Source of the DNA: Eucommia ulmoides
Lineage: Eukaryota; Streptophyta; Magnoliopsida; Garryales; Eucommiaceae
NCBI GenBank assembly: GCA_016647705.1
Contig: CM028335.1
Location: 14,901,905 to 14,965,904, forward strand
DNA length: 64,000 bases
Direction of reading: 5' to 3'
Every line of letters begins with the position of its first letter. The stretch's first letter is position 1. Under the pieces are notes generated by a model. That model had not been told where the DNA came from, ran no database searches, and was given only the letters and a program-made list of their open reading frames with translations. A program made the translations under genes and the position numbers. Below are positions 11,423 to 23,648 of this stretch, one piece after another.

Positions 11423-12872
11423 CTTATTAAAATAAGATATATATATCACGTTTAATTTATGAGACTATTTATACGCATATGTATACATATTTATTTATAT
11501 GTCAAAAAAATATATATGTGGGTTCGAGAAATAGAGTGGGTATATTTGTATATATTGATATATCTAATTTGTGAATAATACAATTTAAAATAAAATTTGT
11601 AAATTTTATTAAAATGAAATTTTTTAGTATTTCCTTGATTAATAATATTTTTAACAATCGATTAATATTTTTCTGTAAATTAAATTATTAATAAGAATTT
11701 TTTTGTAATCGTTGTTATAATAATTCTTGTACAATTCATATTAACTTAAAAAATTGGGCGTTTAGTAATTTCATATAATCAAAAAAATTGAGAATAGAAA
11801 AAATTGCATTTTAGTGTCACGCATTACATATTAGATCTATTTAAACAAATTTTTAGTTTAGACTTTGTCGTTGTTAGGTTCACAAGCGATGCCGACTACG
11901 ACAACATTCCGACGATAGCCTAATAATAGTGTGAATATCGAGGTGAGTGTACTGTCTTCTATGAAAATTATCAAATTATATTTTTGTATTAAAGTGTGAA
12001 AAGAAAAAGTTTATTAAACCGGATAATTTTATAACGTTAAATAGATCAAGTAAAAAGTTGATTATGGAAAGTGATTTTTATTATTATCTGACTATACTAT
12101 GGTCTTGACAGTAGGACATGTCCTGCAGGATTTTGTTGATCCTAACAGAAGGGCATATCCTGCAGGACGTTATATTGTGACCTGATAAGAGAGCAAGTCC
12201 TGCAGGTTGTTGTTGTTGACGATGATGATTATCATCAGGATATAGTGGTTTATACCAAATATTGGCTTCAACCATTGGAGATATTAAATGATCCTGACAA
12301 TGACGGCAACCTTTAATTGCACAATTGTATAGGTTATGGTACCATCATAACTCTTGATCGTGAGGTGAATGATCTTATAGCTAATATATATATATATTCT
12401 TTTTTGACAAGTTAACTTTAATTCAATTATTTTATCATGATGATACTTGTGAGATTTGTTATGACTGAGTGTATGATATATTTTGTTTTAGAAAATGGTG
12501 TTTGATAAATATACTTAATCCATAAATCGTTTTTATATTATGAAGACAATACACCGATAAAATATTTTGTCTCAGATATCTCAACTAGAGATGGGTCCAC
12601 TATTGGCACTAGATAGAGTCAGAGTGTGATGTCGTTTTTTTTAGGATTGGCAGGACATGTGTGAACCGTGAAAGGTTAAGTTTTTTTGTTGTTTTGGTTA
12701 TGGATATTTGGGATATGTGCATTTCTAAATTTTGAAGTTGGTAAATATTTTTTTTAGAAAAAAAAAAAAATCTATATCAATACATGTTTATATATATGTC
12801 TTGTTGGTCGGGTAACATCAAGTCGACGTTATGCCCGGCCTCGAACATTGGGGCCCGGGCTAGGGTGTGACA
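10943..12872 (+). mobile_element. Tekay-type LTR, plus orientation (right arm)
   Basis: The LTR begins TGTAAGACCCG after a polypurine tract and ends GGGTGTGACA before the TTTAT duplication, giving 1930 bp. It contains a TA run (about 11276-11297), an AC microsatellite (about 11380-11410) and a block at 11940-12640 that matches the tandem repeat at 390-1820. The final 230 bp, including GTTGGTCGGGTAACATCAAG, is the part matched in inverse by the left arm. The 63-residue minus-strand frame at 12084-12275 lies within this noncoding block. Confidence 0.65.
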
Positions 12873-12877
12873 TTTAT

Positions 12878-14118
12878 ATAAACATAATGATCTTCCTCAA
12901 TCATGATAAAGCCAAAAGTAATTATGACTTGATGAAATTTGAGGTACCATTGTCTAGATGATTGTTTTAGGCCATAAACGAAATGTTTTAGCTTACACAC
13001 TTTGTGCTCTTGTCCCTTGGTAACAAAACCAATAGGTTGATCCATATAGATCTTTTCATCTAGTTTACCATTGGAAAAAACAGTTTTAACATCCATTTGA
13101 AAAAGTTCAAAATCCTAATGGGCGACAATGGGTAGGATTAGGCGAATGGAGGCAAACCTAACAACACGTAAAAAAATTCTTCATAGTTTATACCATCTTT
13201 TTCAGTGCAACCTTTCGCCACGAGACGAGCTTTGTACCTATCAATAAATCCATCTGTCTGACGTTTAATCTTTAAAACCCATTTATTTTCAATAGATTTT
13301 CGTCCAGGCGGAAGATTAGCTAGTTCCCATACTTGATTCTTATGCATAGAACTAATCTCATCTTCCATTGCAGTTATCCATTCTTTAGCAGCAGGCAATG
13401 ATAAAGCCTTTTAACAAGAGGAAGGCTCATCTTCCTCTAGCAAAGAACACATGAAAAATTCTTTATCAATCCTAAATAAATATCGAAGAATATTTCCACG
13501 TTGACTTCTGCATAGCTGAAGAGTTTGAGAATTATTATTTTGTAGTACACTCCCGCTATTCTCTAAATCTCTCCCACTATCCTCGGCGATCATTGGCATG
13601 TTTGTAGAAGGTCTAGGATTAATTTCTCCACCCTCGCCGAGTGATGGTGTAGAGTTATCATTTAACTCATTCAGCTAATAAAGTTCTTTACTACTTCTTA
13701 GTTCACCTTTGCTTGAAAACTCATTTTCCATAAATTCGACATCGCGTGACTCAATCTTAGTCAGTATGCCATCAGAACGTTCATATAACATCACGTATCC
13801 TTTGGAGTGATTAGAATATCCAATGAATGTTCACTTTTGAGCTATAAAACCCAATTTTCCATGTGCATGTGATGTAAAGCGGACATAACCTGCAAATCCC
13901 CATGGTCGCAAGTGTTCTAATTTTGTTTTAAAACCAGTTCATAACTCATATGGTGTAGATGGTACTGACTTGGAGGGAACCCTATTAAGGATATAGGTTG
14001 CGTTCAATAAAGCGTCTTTCCAAAAATTGATTGGTAGATTAGCATGTGCCATCATTGACCTAACCATATCCAACAAGGTTCGATTCTTATGCTCAACTAC
14101 TCCATTTTGTTATGGAGT
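12878..14118 (-). pseudogene. Broken copia integrase C-terminal part and reverse transcriptase N-terminal part
   Basis: The minus-strand translation gives copia signatures. The integrase portion next to the Athila insertion includes NGVVEHKNRT-like and ATYI.NRVPSK-like sequence (about 14118-13980). A linker region runs at about 13950-13410. The reverse transcriptase start has KEWITAMEDEI, NKWVLKIKR and YKARLVAKG (13398-13138). The stretch MDVKTVF..G.L.E.IYM.QP.GF and VCKL..F.YGLKQSSRQWY follows at 13096-12878. The frame is broken at several points. Confidence 0.75.
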
Positions 14119-14123
14119 ACTGG

Positions 14124-15725
14124 TGTACGCACGAGGATTCACACCATCGTCCTCGCGGTATTGACTACTTGCAAGTATATGAGCTCTAGTTTTAATATAA
14201 TGGATCTTGTAAGATCGCATATCGTTCCACTGGAAATGACGTGTAATTCGGTTGAGTATTGTGATTTAAATAGTTTCATATTATTAATCAAAATTTGTTT
14301 GTTTTCTATTTTAATATACTAAGATAAACAACAACTATTAGGTTAGTTCTAATTAAACTAATTACTTAGGTATTGATTTCTTTCACATAATGCATAATCG
14401 ACGTCATTTAGTTAGATATAATGGTTTTCTAGCTATTCCGACAATCTCTGTATCGATAACTCCTCTACTACCTCTCCTGAGTGTAAGATGGGGGATTACA
14501 CGACTTTGTGTCAACAAACAAGTCCCCTTCAACGCCTTTACGACCCTAGGTCACGTGAGTCTTTAGCCAACGTCATGGATTGCATACGTTCTAACGCCCT
14601 ATCGGGTCGTTAAAACGTCACATTGTATTTACCTTAGTCCGAATCTAGAGTTACCTCTCCCAAGTGTCAAACCCCGTATTCTCGGTTTATCAATACAATT
14701 ATAATATCAGGAATAATGGTAAACACAATCAGATTTAGACAAACAACACGGTAAAGTAACATTAATTCATTCAACTAAACAATTACATGATTTCAACTAC
14801 ACTTAAGTAACATTTAACTAATACTATAAGATCTTAGCCACATACCATACAAAATAAGATGGATTCAACATTCTTAGATATGAAAAAGTAATTACAAAGA
14901 TAAAAACAAGAGAAGAACGATCAAATCTGAAAGTGAAACAGGTCACTGTCGCTAATGATCGGTCCACAAGTGATTCTTCTTTGCCCGAATGATGAATCTC
15001 CTTCTTGATCTTCAAAATATAGCTTAAGAACTCTCTACTAGGGTTAGGGTTTTTCAACAATCTTTTTCAGACGTGGGAAAGGGGTATAAATAAGCCTAGG
15101 GGTTCAAAAATATCTGAACATATATTTTAGACTGTTCTACGAAATGCGCCTAAGCGGTAGAAACTTTGCCTAGGAAGAGTTTAAGTCAGTTAGAAATCCG
15201 CCTAGGCGATGGTTTATTTGCCTAGGCAGAGGACTAACTTCTTGGTCTTCTTTCTTTCTAATGGATTTCCGCCTAGGCGGTAGAAACTTCGCCTAAGCGG
15301 ATTTCAGGAGTTCAGCACTTCCAACAATTCAGCATGTCCAGCATTCTGACGGAATTCCACCTAGGCGGTGGAAACTTCGCCTAGGCGGATTTCAATACTT
15401 CAGCCCTTGCAACTTTCTGATGGATTTTCGCCTAGGCGGTGGAAACTTCGCCTAGGCGAATTTCAACTTCTCAGCGCTTTCAACCTTTTGACGGATTTCC
15501 GCCTAGGCAATGGAAACTTTGCCTAGGCGGAATTGCGTTGTTCTTTGAAACCTCATTTTTTTATCTTTTGGCTACCATTTTCTCCACCATTTTGCTCAGT
15601 TTGCCGATTGTTTACGTCCCTTCTCCTGACTAATAAAAATAGCTAAAAAGATATTCAAACTTTAATAAAATACTCGAAAACTGGCAAATTCGGTTTAGAA
15701 TTAGATAGGTATTTTACACCTAACA
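14124..15725 (-). repeat. Athila 3' LTR (1602 bp)
   Basis: This LTR is nearly identical to 25488-27165 but shorter by one minisatellite unit. It contains an array of CGCCTAGGCG-type palindromic repeats at about 15148-15535. The minus-strand open frame at 14824-15060 also exists in the other LTR at 26193-26429 and is noncoding LTR sequence. Confidence 0.9.
15148..15535. repeat. Palindromic CCGCCTAGGCGG minisatellite in 3' LTR
   Basis: Units of roughly 70-80 bp each carry a pair of near-perfect palindromes (consensus CCGCCTAGGCGG) separated by about 10 bp (TGGAAACTT). They are followed by a variable spacer such as TTTCAACTTCTCAGC. About five units are visible here. The same array in the 5' LTR has one more unit. 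Confidence 0.8.
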
Positions 15726-15741
15726 AATACCCCCAAACTTG
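15726..15741 (-). other. Athila polypurine tract
   Basis: On the minus strand AAGTTTGGGGGTATT sits directly before the 3' LTR. A GTTTGGGGGT core is typical of Athila elements. Similar CCCCCAAACTT strings also occur inside the element at about 16410 and 17293. Confidence 0.7.
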
Positions 15742-17425
15742 GAATTTTGGTAGTCCTCGAGCAAAACACCCTAATGCTAAACAACACTAACTACACTAAT
15801 TAGCTAATTTCTAAACTAAAAATAAGTAATCGTTAACAAATAAGAAGTACACACCTGTGAGATTTAAGTTCAATCAAAGAAACGATGCGATTCTTTCCTC
15901 AACAACCCGTAATCAGATCCGGTTAAGGAATAACACACACCACGTGGTGTTCCAGAATTTCAACACTCAATATCTGTGAAAATCATTTTAGATCCAATTG
16001 AAATGTGTGTGTGTGTGAGAACTCGGATGTATAACTAATCAAACACCGGATTGGATTATTCAATGAATAAGGTCATAACTTAAACTAGTTAAAATATTCA
16101 GGAAAGCCATATGCTTAACTGGGCTCAACTATCCACTAATGTAGGTTCGGACATTCACAGAGATCAATAGGGCTTGGTTTGGCTTTGGAGAACAACCAAG
16201 GGTATCGTAGAAATAGAAACTCGTTAAAATTTTAATGATACCTGAGGTACAAACCCTTGTCGTTAAATCTCTCTCATAACCCCCTATCTTTGAAGATATT
16301 ACCCTGAACAAGATTAAGTAAACTTGTATTCACTTGTTATAACAACCGAAATTAAACACTATATTTACATAGTGGTTTTTTTTTTTTTTTTTTTTTTTTT
16401 TGAAATAACACACACCCCCAAACTTATTCAATTTTGTACAATTTTAGGGGCATGTAAATACAACTAAAGGATTGACAAGTGAATACTCTTATACTTAACC
16501 AAAAACATTTAAACTGAAACTCCGATTGCCCGCTTCAAGTTAGTATAATCTAATGCTACTTGTATTCACTCAATTTTCACTTTTATTCTTAGCGACAATG
16601 GTTTTGAAAGATTTACTTGGTTAAAGTATAGAAACAAGTTCAGAAGTGAAAATTTTATGGCTTCGACAGGAGAACGAGGGAAAAACTTTTCAGATTAGTT
16701 TCAAACGGTTCATGCGATCAAAATGAAGGCCTATATCATGCCTTCGGAATTACCTTACCTATAATTTCGCCTCAAGCCTCCCCCAGTCAAGTTCTAGATT
16801 TTTCATTTCTGTCATGAACTTATTACTGAATAATCGGCGTCAAATCGTTCAACTAATTATACAATAAGTTTATGCGGTCGTGTGATTTAGGATCAAAATA
16901 ATTTTCACCTAATCGACATGTTAAGCACACAAAACACACGTGAATGGCATTACCCCCGACCTCAATATGCAATTTAGGAGGTAATTTTCATCATCGGGAC
17001 ATGGTTCGAACGAACTCAAAAACTCAGCATGCATGTATAACTATATTCATTAACATATCTACTCTAATTCTACAAACTAATATTACTTATGCTAATAATC
17101 CTTACACATGCATAGCTAAACATTACACATGCATAACAAAAAGAATTTCAAAATTTACAAAAATTTAACATTAATATCATTATAAACAAAAATTTGTCCA
17201 CAAAAAGAATTTTGTCCCATTTACATCAAATAATTGTCATCCTTCATATCCCCCCAAAAAAAACAAAAAACTACATGCTTGCATATCATATGCCCCCAAA
17301 CTTGAATGAGGTAGTGTCCTTACTGCTTAGGCAACAAACTTAATAGCAGAATAGAAATATATGTATTGAAAACTGGGTCGACACATACCTAGGAGGGAAG
17401 ACATACAAGTCTAACCTCCTACCGT
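15742..17425 (-). other. Athila 3' noncoding region
   Basis: This is about 1.7 kb between the env-like region and the polypurine tract. No credible coding frame is present. A run of T lies at about 16378-16401. Long noncoding stretches here are normal for Athila elements. Confidence 0.6.
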
Positions 17426-18528
17426 TTATTGGGGAGGAGATGGCGGTGGCGGCTCATTAGTCTCAAAAGGCGGCACAGGCGTATAACGCGTTATATCGAT
17501 TCCAAGGTGCTCAAATAAAACTCGTTGATTTTGATCTTGTTGCCGAATATAATTATCCATGTAGTTCTCCATCCGAGAAAAATTAGCTTGGAGCTGGGTC
17601 ATATCGGATTGGAGACTACGGACATCTCGTGAAATCTGGGTGAGTTGGTCGCGGCAGGTTGTGGGCGTCGGTGGCTCCAAAGGGCCGACTTCTTCCTCTT
17701 CAGGATCCTCTTCTCCCTCAACTGGTCCACCCTTCCACAATCTATTAATCATTGAAAGATCGAGCGGCTTAATAGGTGGAAAGAGGCTTATAGACGTGAC
17801 ATAAACTCCGGCCATAGAAAGAGAGCGGTGAGGAATGAGGAAAAAGAAAGGCCACCTTTCGTCGTCCTGGAAGTATGAATTATTGAACAATAAATGTACC
17901 AAACGACGTTGATGAGCATCCCTCTATCAATGCCGTATAGCATAAACGCTCGCTCCTTAGAAACATCAGACACATGGGAGGTAGGGAACAGATTGGCACA
18001 GATAAATTGATGTCAAATCTTGGGGATCGGTTTCAAAAACCACGCCTTGAAGATGGCCTGACCCTGCCATGTGTTCTTCCACTGGGCGTTACCCGTTGTC
18101 AGGGCCTGAATCACCGTACTCATTGTTAGTGTGGCAGCATCAGATAAATCTCGGGAGGCTTCCAGCCCCGTCAATCCAAGCAACTCGTTGAAGTGGTCTG
18201 CACTGAAGAGAACTGGGATATTCCGAACCCTCGTCTGAAATCCAGTAGCCTCGGTAATGTTCGCATAGAACTCGCGTACTAAAGCCAACTCCCCTGGTGG
18301 GGGTGAAGCACAAAATTGTTCCCATCTTTTACGTTGAATGACGATCCAGAATTCTTCAGGGAGTTCATGCAAAGGTTCGAACCCCCTCTGTCGAATACCG
18401 GGACGCTCACTTTCATGTTTATTGTAATGGTCCTCGGCTTTCTTAGAGACAAATTTTAGAGAGTTGTAATCCGAGGCAGCCGGAGGTTCTTCCATTCGTG
18501 GTTGCTTGGATGCCCGACACTTTGCCAT
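17426..18528 (-). pseudogene. Athila env-like region (putative plant transposon protein domain)
   Basis: Two open segments lie downstream of pol on the minus strand. The first (18528-18013, 171 residues, MAKCRASKQPRM start) carries FEPLHELPEEFW, REFYANI and FNELLGL. These resemble the plant transposon protein domain found in the third, env-like region of Athila elements. The second (17902-17426) has a predicted heptad-like stretch (QISRDVRSLQSDMTQLQANF) and ends in a proline-rich tail with PPPPSPPQ. The role of this region is not established; in retroviruses the position is held by env. The frame is interrupted, so it is a fossil. Confidence 0.7.
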
Positions 18529-19952
18529 TTTGCCTATAAATTACAATCACAACACCAACCACAATAATAACTATAGAACACGCAATTCAAACCCTTGTCA
18601 GCGAACACACAATGCCCTATTTTATCAAACATATGCCAACCAAAACCAAACAATACAAATTTCACAAGATATCCTACCAACCAAAACCAAATCACATTTT
18701 TGTCGCGATGTAGCATAAAATAAATATTTCACATTTTATATCTACAGAAAACGATGATAGGGTTTACCAAAAATCATTCCTAAATCCCTAATAGTATGAA
18801 AAACATAATCTAGGGTTTAAAGGGGTTTAGGGTTCTAGCCAAATCCAATGATTTTTGAAATAAATGAGCAAATGAAGCAAATATTTCAACAATTAAATGA
18901 AAAATAGGATCATTGACACTTACTTGTTAAAAAAATTTGATCAAATCACTTGAGAATGGCGATCTCGCACTGTTTCACCGTTTAAACCCTAGATTTTCGA
19001 AAATGGGAAAAGGAATCCAAAGTTTGGATAAAGATTTTTGGTGAAAATCCAAGTTTTTCGCACTGTATGATGAATCTTCAAAGGGAGGAAAGGATTTGGG
19101 ATGGTGAAGTTAAGAGGTTTCTTGAAAATTTTAGGTGGGAAGTGTCGTTTGCGAAGAGGACTGCTGTGTTTTAAAACAGGGTTGTCGTGACTTCGCCTGG
19201 GCGAAGGTTTTTCTGCCTAGGCGAAGTAGCGCCTTTTGCTTTTTTAAAAAAAAACTTTCTGATGTTAATTTTCCTAGGCGGTGATTTTTCAGCCTAGGCG
19301 AATTTACACCAGTGTGAAACCCTTGATTCTATTGTAAATCCGCCTGAGCGGTGGTTTTTCCGCCTGGGCGAATTTACGCCAGTGTAGAAACTCAACCTTT
19401 CTTCATTTTTCCGCCTAGGCGGTGGTTTTTCCGCCTGGGCAAATCTACGATAGTGTAGAAACTCAGACTTTTTCTTCCTATGTCCGCCTAGGCGGTGGTT
19501 TTTCCGCCTAAGCGAATTTACATCAGTATGTTTTCTCAGCCTTCTGTCCAATTTTTGCCTAGGCAGTGGTTTTTCCACTTAGGCAAATTTACGCCAGTGT
19601 GGACTTTTGCTGGATTCCTTCAGGTTTCCATATTTTTGCTCTATACCTCTTACTTCCTCTTCGTTCCTCAAACGAGTTTTAGCATGCAATTCAATCCTAA
19701 GTATCTAGCCTCATCAATTCACCACAAAAAATAATATTTCGAGATCAATACGATCTCCAAAAAGTAATTTATACAAAAGTTGGGAATGTTCGTTACCCTC
19801 GATAACATATCAAAAGATGTTGCTTGGTTTTACGTCCCTAGCATGGACGTGTATGAATTCCAGCTCTATCCTTCAATGAGGGAGATGTTCTCCACAACTC
19901 GCTCTTTATCTTTGAAGTAGTGCTTGATCCGCTCCCCGTTGACTCGAAAAGT
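18529..19952 (-). repeat. Athila pol to env-like spacer with a palindromic minisatellite
   Basis: This noncoding spacer contains an array at about 19190-19600. Each unit carries CGCCTAGGCGGTGGTTTTTC, then CGCCTAGGCGAATTTAC and a spacer like GCCAGTGTAGAAACTCA. It is clearly related to the LTR array (same palindrome pair) but has a different spacer. Translated frames across it (19294-19578, 19495-19734) are repeats, not genes. Confidence 0.7.
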
Positions 19953-22900
19953 TCATCCGTCTTCGCCTTCTAACTCGATAGCTCCAAATGGATAAATATG
20001 TTTGATCCGGAACGGTCCAGACCACCGAGACTTCATATTTTCGAGAAAGAGACTCAGCCTTGAGTTAAACAATAGAACTTGTTGGCCTGGACTGAACTCC
20101 CTCCGGACTATCATTTTATCATGCCACCTCTTCGTTTTATCTTTATAAAGCTTGGCATTCTCATAAGTCTCGTGCCGGAATTCCTCTATTTCATTCAATT
20201 GGAGAAGACGTTGCGCACCAGAAGCTTTTAGGTCAAAGTTGAGTTTCTTAATCGCCCAGAGTGCACGGTGCTCCAATTCAACAAGCAAATGACACGTTTT
20301 CCCAAACACCAATCGATACGAAGATATATCGATCGTTGTCTTAAAATTCGTGCGATATGCCCACAAAGCATCATCAAGCTTCACCGCCCAATCCTTGCGA
20401 TTAGTATGAACCGTTTTCTCCAGAATTAGCTTGATTTCTCTGTTTGAAACTTCAGCTTGGTCATTTGTCTGTGAGTGGTATGGTAGTGCCACCTTGTGTC
20501 TAACCCCATACTTTGCCAACAAAGCACTTAGCATTTTGTTACAAAAGTAGGTTCCCTCATCACTGATTAAGGCTCGAGGTGTCCCGAACCGTGTCATAAT
20601 TTTGTTGAAGGAACTTTAAAACCACTTTGGCATCATTGGTAGGTGTTGCTATGGCCTCGACCCATTTAAACACATTATTCACCCCTAACAGAATATACTC
20701 CTTGCCAAATTATGGTAGAAATGGCCCCATGAAATCTATGTCCCACACATCAAACAACTCAAGCTCAAGAATAGATGTCAATGGCAATTCATGCCTTCTC
20801 GATATGTTACCCACCCTTTGACATATATCACAAGTTTTTACAAACGTATATGAATCTTTAAACAAAGAAGGCCAGTAAAAACTTAATTAAAGTTCTTTCG
20901 ATGCTGTCTGAGTTGCACCAAAATGGCCGCCACAAGGTGATGAATGGCAATGGTAGAGAATACTAGTCATTTCCTCATCCGGAACAAATCTCCGGATCAC
21001 CTGATCAGCACATTTCTTGAATAGCAATGGCTCGTCCCACAGATAATACTTCGTATCAAAAAGAAATTTCTTCCATTGGGCTCTAGTCAAATCCGGTAGT
21101 AACACATTACATGCTAGATAGTTAACAATGTCCGCATACCAAGGAAGTGCATTTTCGACTGAAAATAGTTGTTCGTCAGGGAACACTTCCGTGATGCTAG
21201 ACTCATCACCAACGTCTTCTTGAATAAACCTTGACAAATGGTCGGCAACAACGTCCTCACTCCCCTTTTTATCTCTTATTTCAGCATCAAACTCTTGCAA
21301 TAGAAGAATCCACCTTATCAATCTCGACTTGGCATATTTCTTTGCAAATAAATACCGAATAGCCTCATGATCCGTGTAGACGATCACTTTTGACCCAATG
21401 ATATAAGACCGGAACTTATCACAAGCAAAGACAACCGCTAGCATTTCTTTCTCAGCAGTAGTGTAATTCTCCTGGGCATCATTCAATGTCTTACTTGCAT
21501 AATAGATTAAGCGGAAGATCTTCTCCTTCTGTTAGCCTAACACCGCGCCAACGGCATAGTCACTCGTATCGCACATTATCTCAAATGGCATATCTCAGTC
21601 CAGAGCAACCATTATTGGAGCCGTGATCAACTTCTCTTTTATCACCTTAAAAGCCTCTATGCAAGCCTTATTGAATTCAAATGAAGTATCATTCTCAAGA
21701 AGGTGACATAATGGCTTCACCGTCTTCGAGAAGTCCTTAATAAAGCACCGGTAAAAGCCGGCATGCCCCAAGAAACTTTGAACTCCTTTCACATTAATCA
21801 GTGGTGGAAGCTTCTCAATCATTTCAATCTTTGCTCGGTCCACCTCAAGCCCCTTGGAAGAGACTCGATGACCCAAGACGATCCTCTCTTTAACCATAAA
21901 GTGGCACTTTCCCAATTTAGAACTAAATTCTTCTCCTCACATCGGTCAAGAACAAGCGTCAAATTGTATAGACAGTGATCAAAAGATGATCCAAAGACTG
22001 AGAAGTCATCCATGAATATTTCTATTTTCTCTTCTACCATATCCGAAATTATTGCCATCATACACCGTTAAAAAGTTGTCGGTTCATTGCAAAGGCCGAA
22101 CGGCATACGTCTATAAGCAAACGTCCCATACGGGCATGTGAAAGTAGTCTTTTCTTGGTCCTCCGGTACAATGGCTATTTGATTATAACCTGAATAGCCG
22201 TCAAGAAAGTAATAGTACTCATATCCGGCTAATCGATAAAGCATTTGGTCAATGAAAGGAAGAGGAAAATGATCATTCCTCGTCACCTTATTTAATCTTT
22301 TATAATCAATGCACACACGCCATCCTGTGATGGTCTGTGTAGGAATAAGGTCGTCCTTATCATTCTTCACCACTGTCATACCTCCTTTCTTGGGCACCAT
22401 TTGCATCAGGCTAACCCACTTACTATCGGATATAGCATATATAATTCCCGTATTCAAAAGCTTCAACACCTCTGCTCTCACTACTTCCTTCATAGCCAGA
22501 TTTAGCCACCGTTGATGTTCAATGGAGGGTTTGAATGCATCCTCCATCAAAATCTTATGCATGCAAACCGAAGGGCTAATTCCTTTGATATCCGATATAG
22601 ACCAAACAAAAGCAGATCGATGCCTCTTCAAGATTCTCAGCAACTTACTCTCCTCTTCTTCCGTCAAAGATGATGAAATTATAACCGGATCAGTCGAATT
22701 CTCTCCCAAAAAGATATACCGAAGATGTTCCGGTAATTGCTTGAGTAATAATCCACAGTGAGGCGGATTTGATTTCTCGGGAGAGTTTTCAACTTCTTCA
22801 ATCTCCGCCACATGAATAGGATCTTCTACGTCTTTAAATTGAGCATCCAAAGTCAGCACGTAGTCCACAACATCAAGTTCCATGGTAGAACCTTCCTCAC

Positions 22901-23639
22901 CAAGATCCCCCATAGATAAGGAATTTGTGAGAGTATACTCTAACGAATCCATTTCCATATTTTCAAGAAAGAACTCCCTCACGCAAGAGTCCACAACATC
23001 AACTCGATTGCAATTTGAAGATTCATCCAGGAAGTTCATAGTTCTAAAAATGTTGAACCTTATCTCTTCATCATTCACTCTTAACGTCATATTTCCATTA
23101 TGCACATCAATTAAGGCCTTTCCCACTGCAAGGAAAGGTCTTCCTAGAATGATCGGGATTTCTCTATCTTCTTCTATTTCAAGCACAACGAAATCCACCG
23201 AAAATATGAATTTATCTACCTTCACTAGCACATCCTCAATGATACCTTTAGGATAGGTTAACGAACGGTCCACCATTTGAAGAGAGATCGTTGTCAGTTT
23301 TGCACTCCCAAGTCCTAACTTCTGATAAACGGAAGAAAGCATCAAATTAATACTCGCCCCAAGATCACAAAAAGCCTTATCAAAATGAGATTTCTCGATA
23401 GTACACAGAATTGTGAAACTACCCAGATCCTTCAATTTGGTAGGCAACTTCCTTTGTTGTATTGCACTACACTCCTCCGTTAGCTTCACCGTTTCGTACT
23501 CCTCCAACTTTATCTTCTTTGTTATGATGTCCTTCAAGAACTTGTCATAGTTGGGCATTTGTTCCAATGCATCCGCAAAAGGAATGTTGATATGGATTTT
23601 CTTGAAAATTTCAAGAAATTTCTCAAATTGGGCATCCAA
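19953..23639 (-). pseudogene. Athila pol (protease, reverse transcriptase, RNase H, integrase)
   Basis: Domain order on the minus strand is that of Ty3 elements. The N-terminal segment (23639 on) starts in an Athila-typical IHINIPFADALEQMPNY block. The protease region has CDLGASINLM near 23355. Reverse transcriptase runs from about 22420 (VPKKGGMTVV, CIDYKRLNKVT, FLDGYSGYNQI, YRRMPFGLCN) through FMDDFSVFG near 22010. RNase H lies around 21486-21240 (TTAEKEMLAVVFA, VYTDHEAIRYL). The integrase zinc-binding region is near 20960-20890 (YHCHSSPCGGHFG). The catalytic and C-terminal integrase is at 20597-19953 ([17 protein letters not shown]). The longest open segment is 523 codons. The whole is broken in about five places. 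Confidence 0.85.
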
Positions 23640-23648
23640 CTTTCTCTT

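Larger units (their letters stand above)
8506..12877. mobile_element. Inverted LTR pair inserted in copia, target duplication TTTAT
   Basis: The unit is 8511-12872, with TTTAT at 8506-8510 and 12873-12877. Its left end begins TGTCACACCCC and its right end finishes GGGTGTGACA. About 500 bp at the left end matches, in inverse orientation, about 500 bp at the right end. That holds once the solo LTR inside the left arm is set aside. Inside, an LTR start (TGTAAAACCCG, minus strand) sits at 10737 and another (TGTAAGACCCG, plus strand) at 10943. The unit is thus a minus-oriented LTR, a 205-bp spacer ending in a polypurine tract, and a plus-oriented LTR. Both outer ends are LTR 3' ends. The left LTR is much shorter than the right. 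Confidence 0.7.

Noticed and set aside
14824-15060. 78-residue minus-strand open frame found identically at 26193-26429
   Set aside because: Duplicated because it lies within the two LTRs of the Athila element; LTRs are noncoding.
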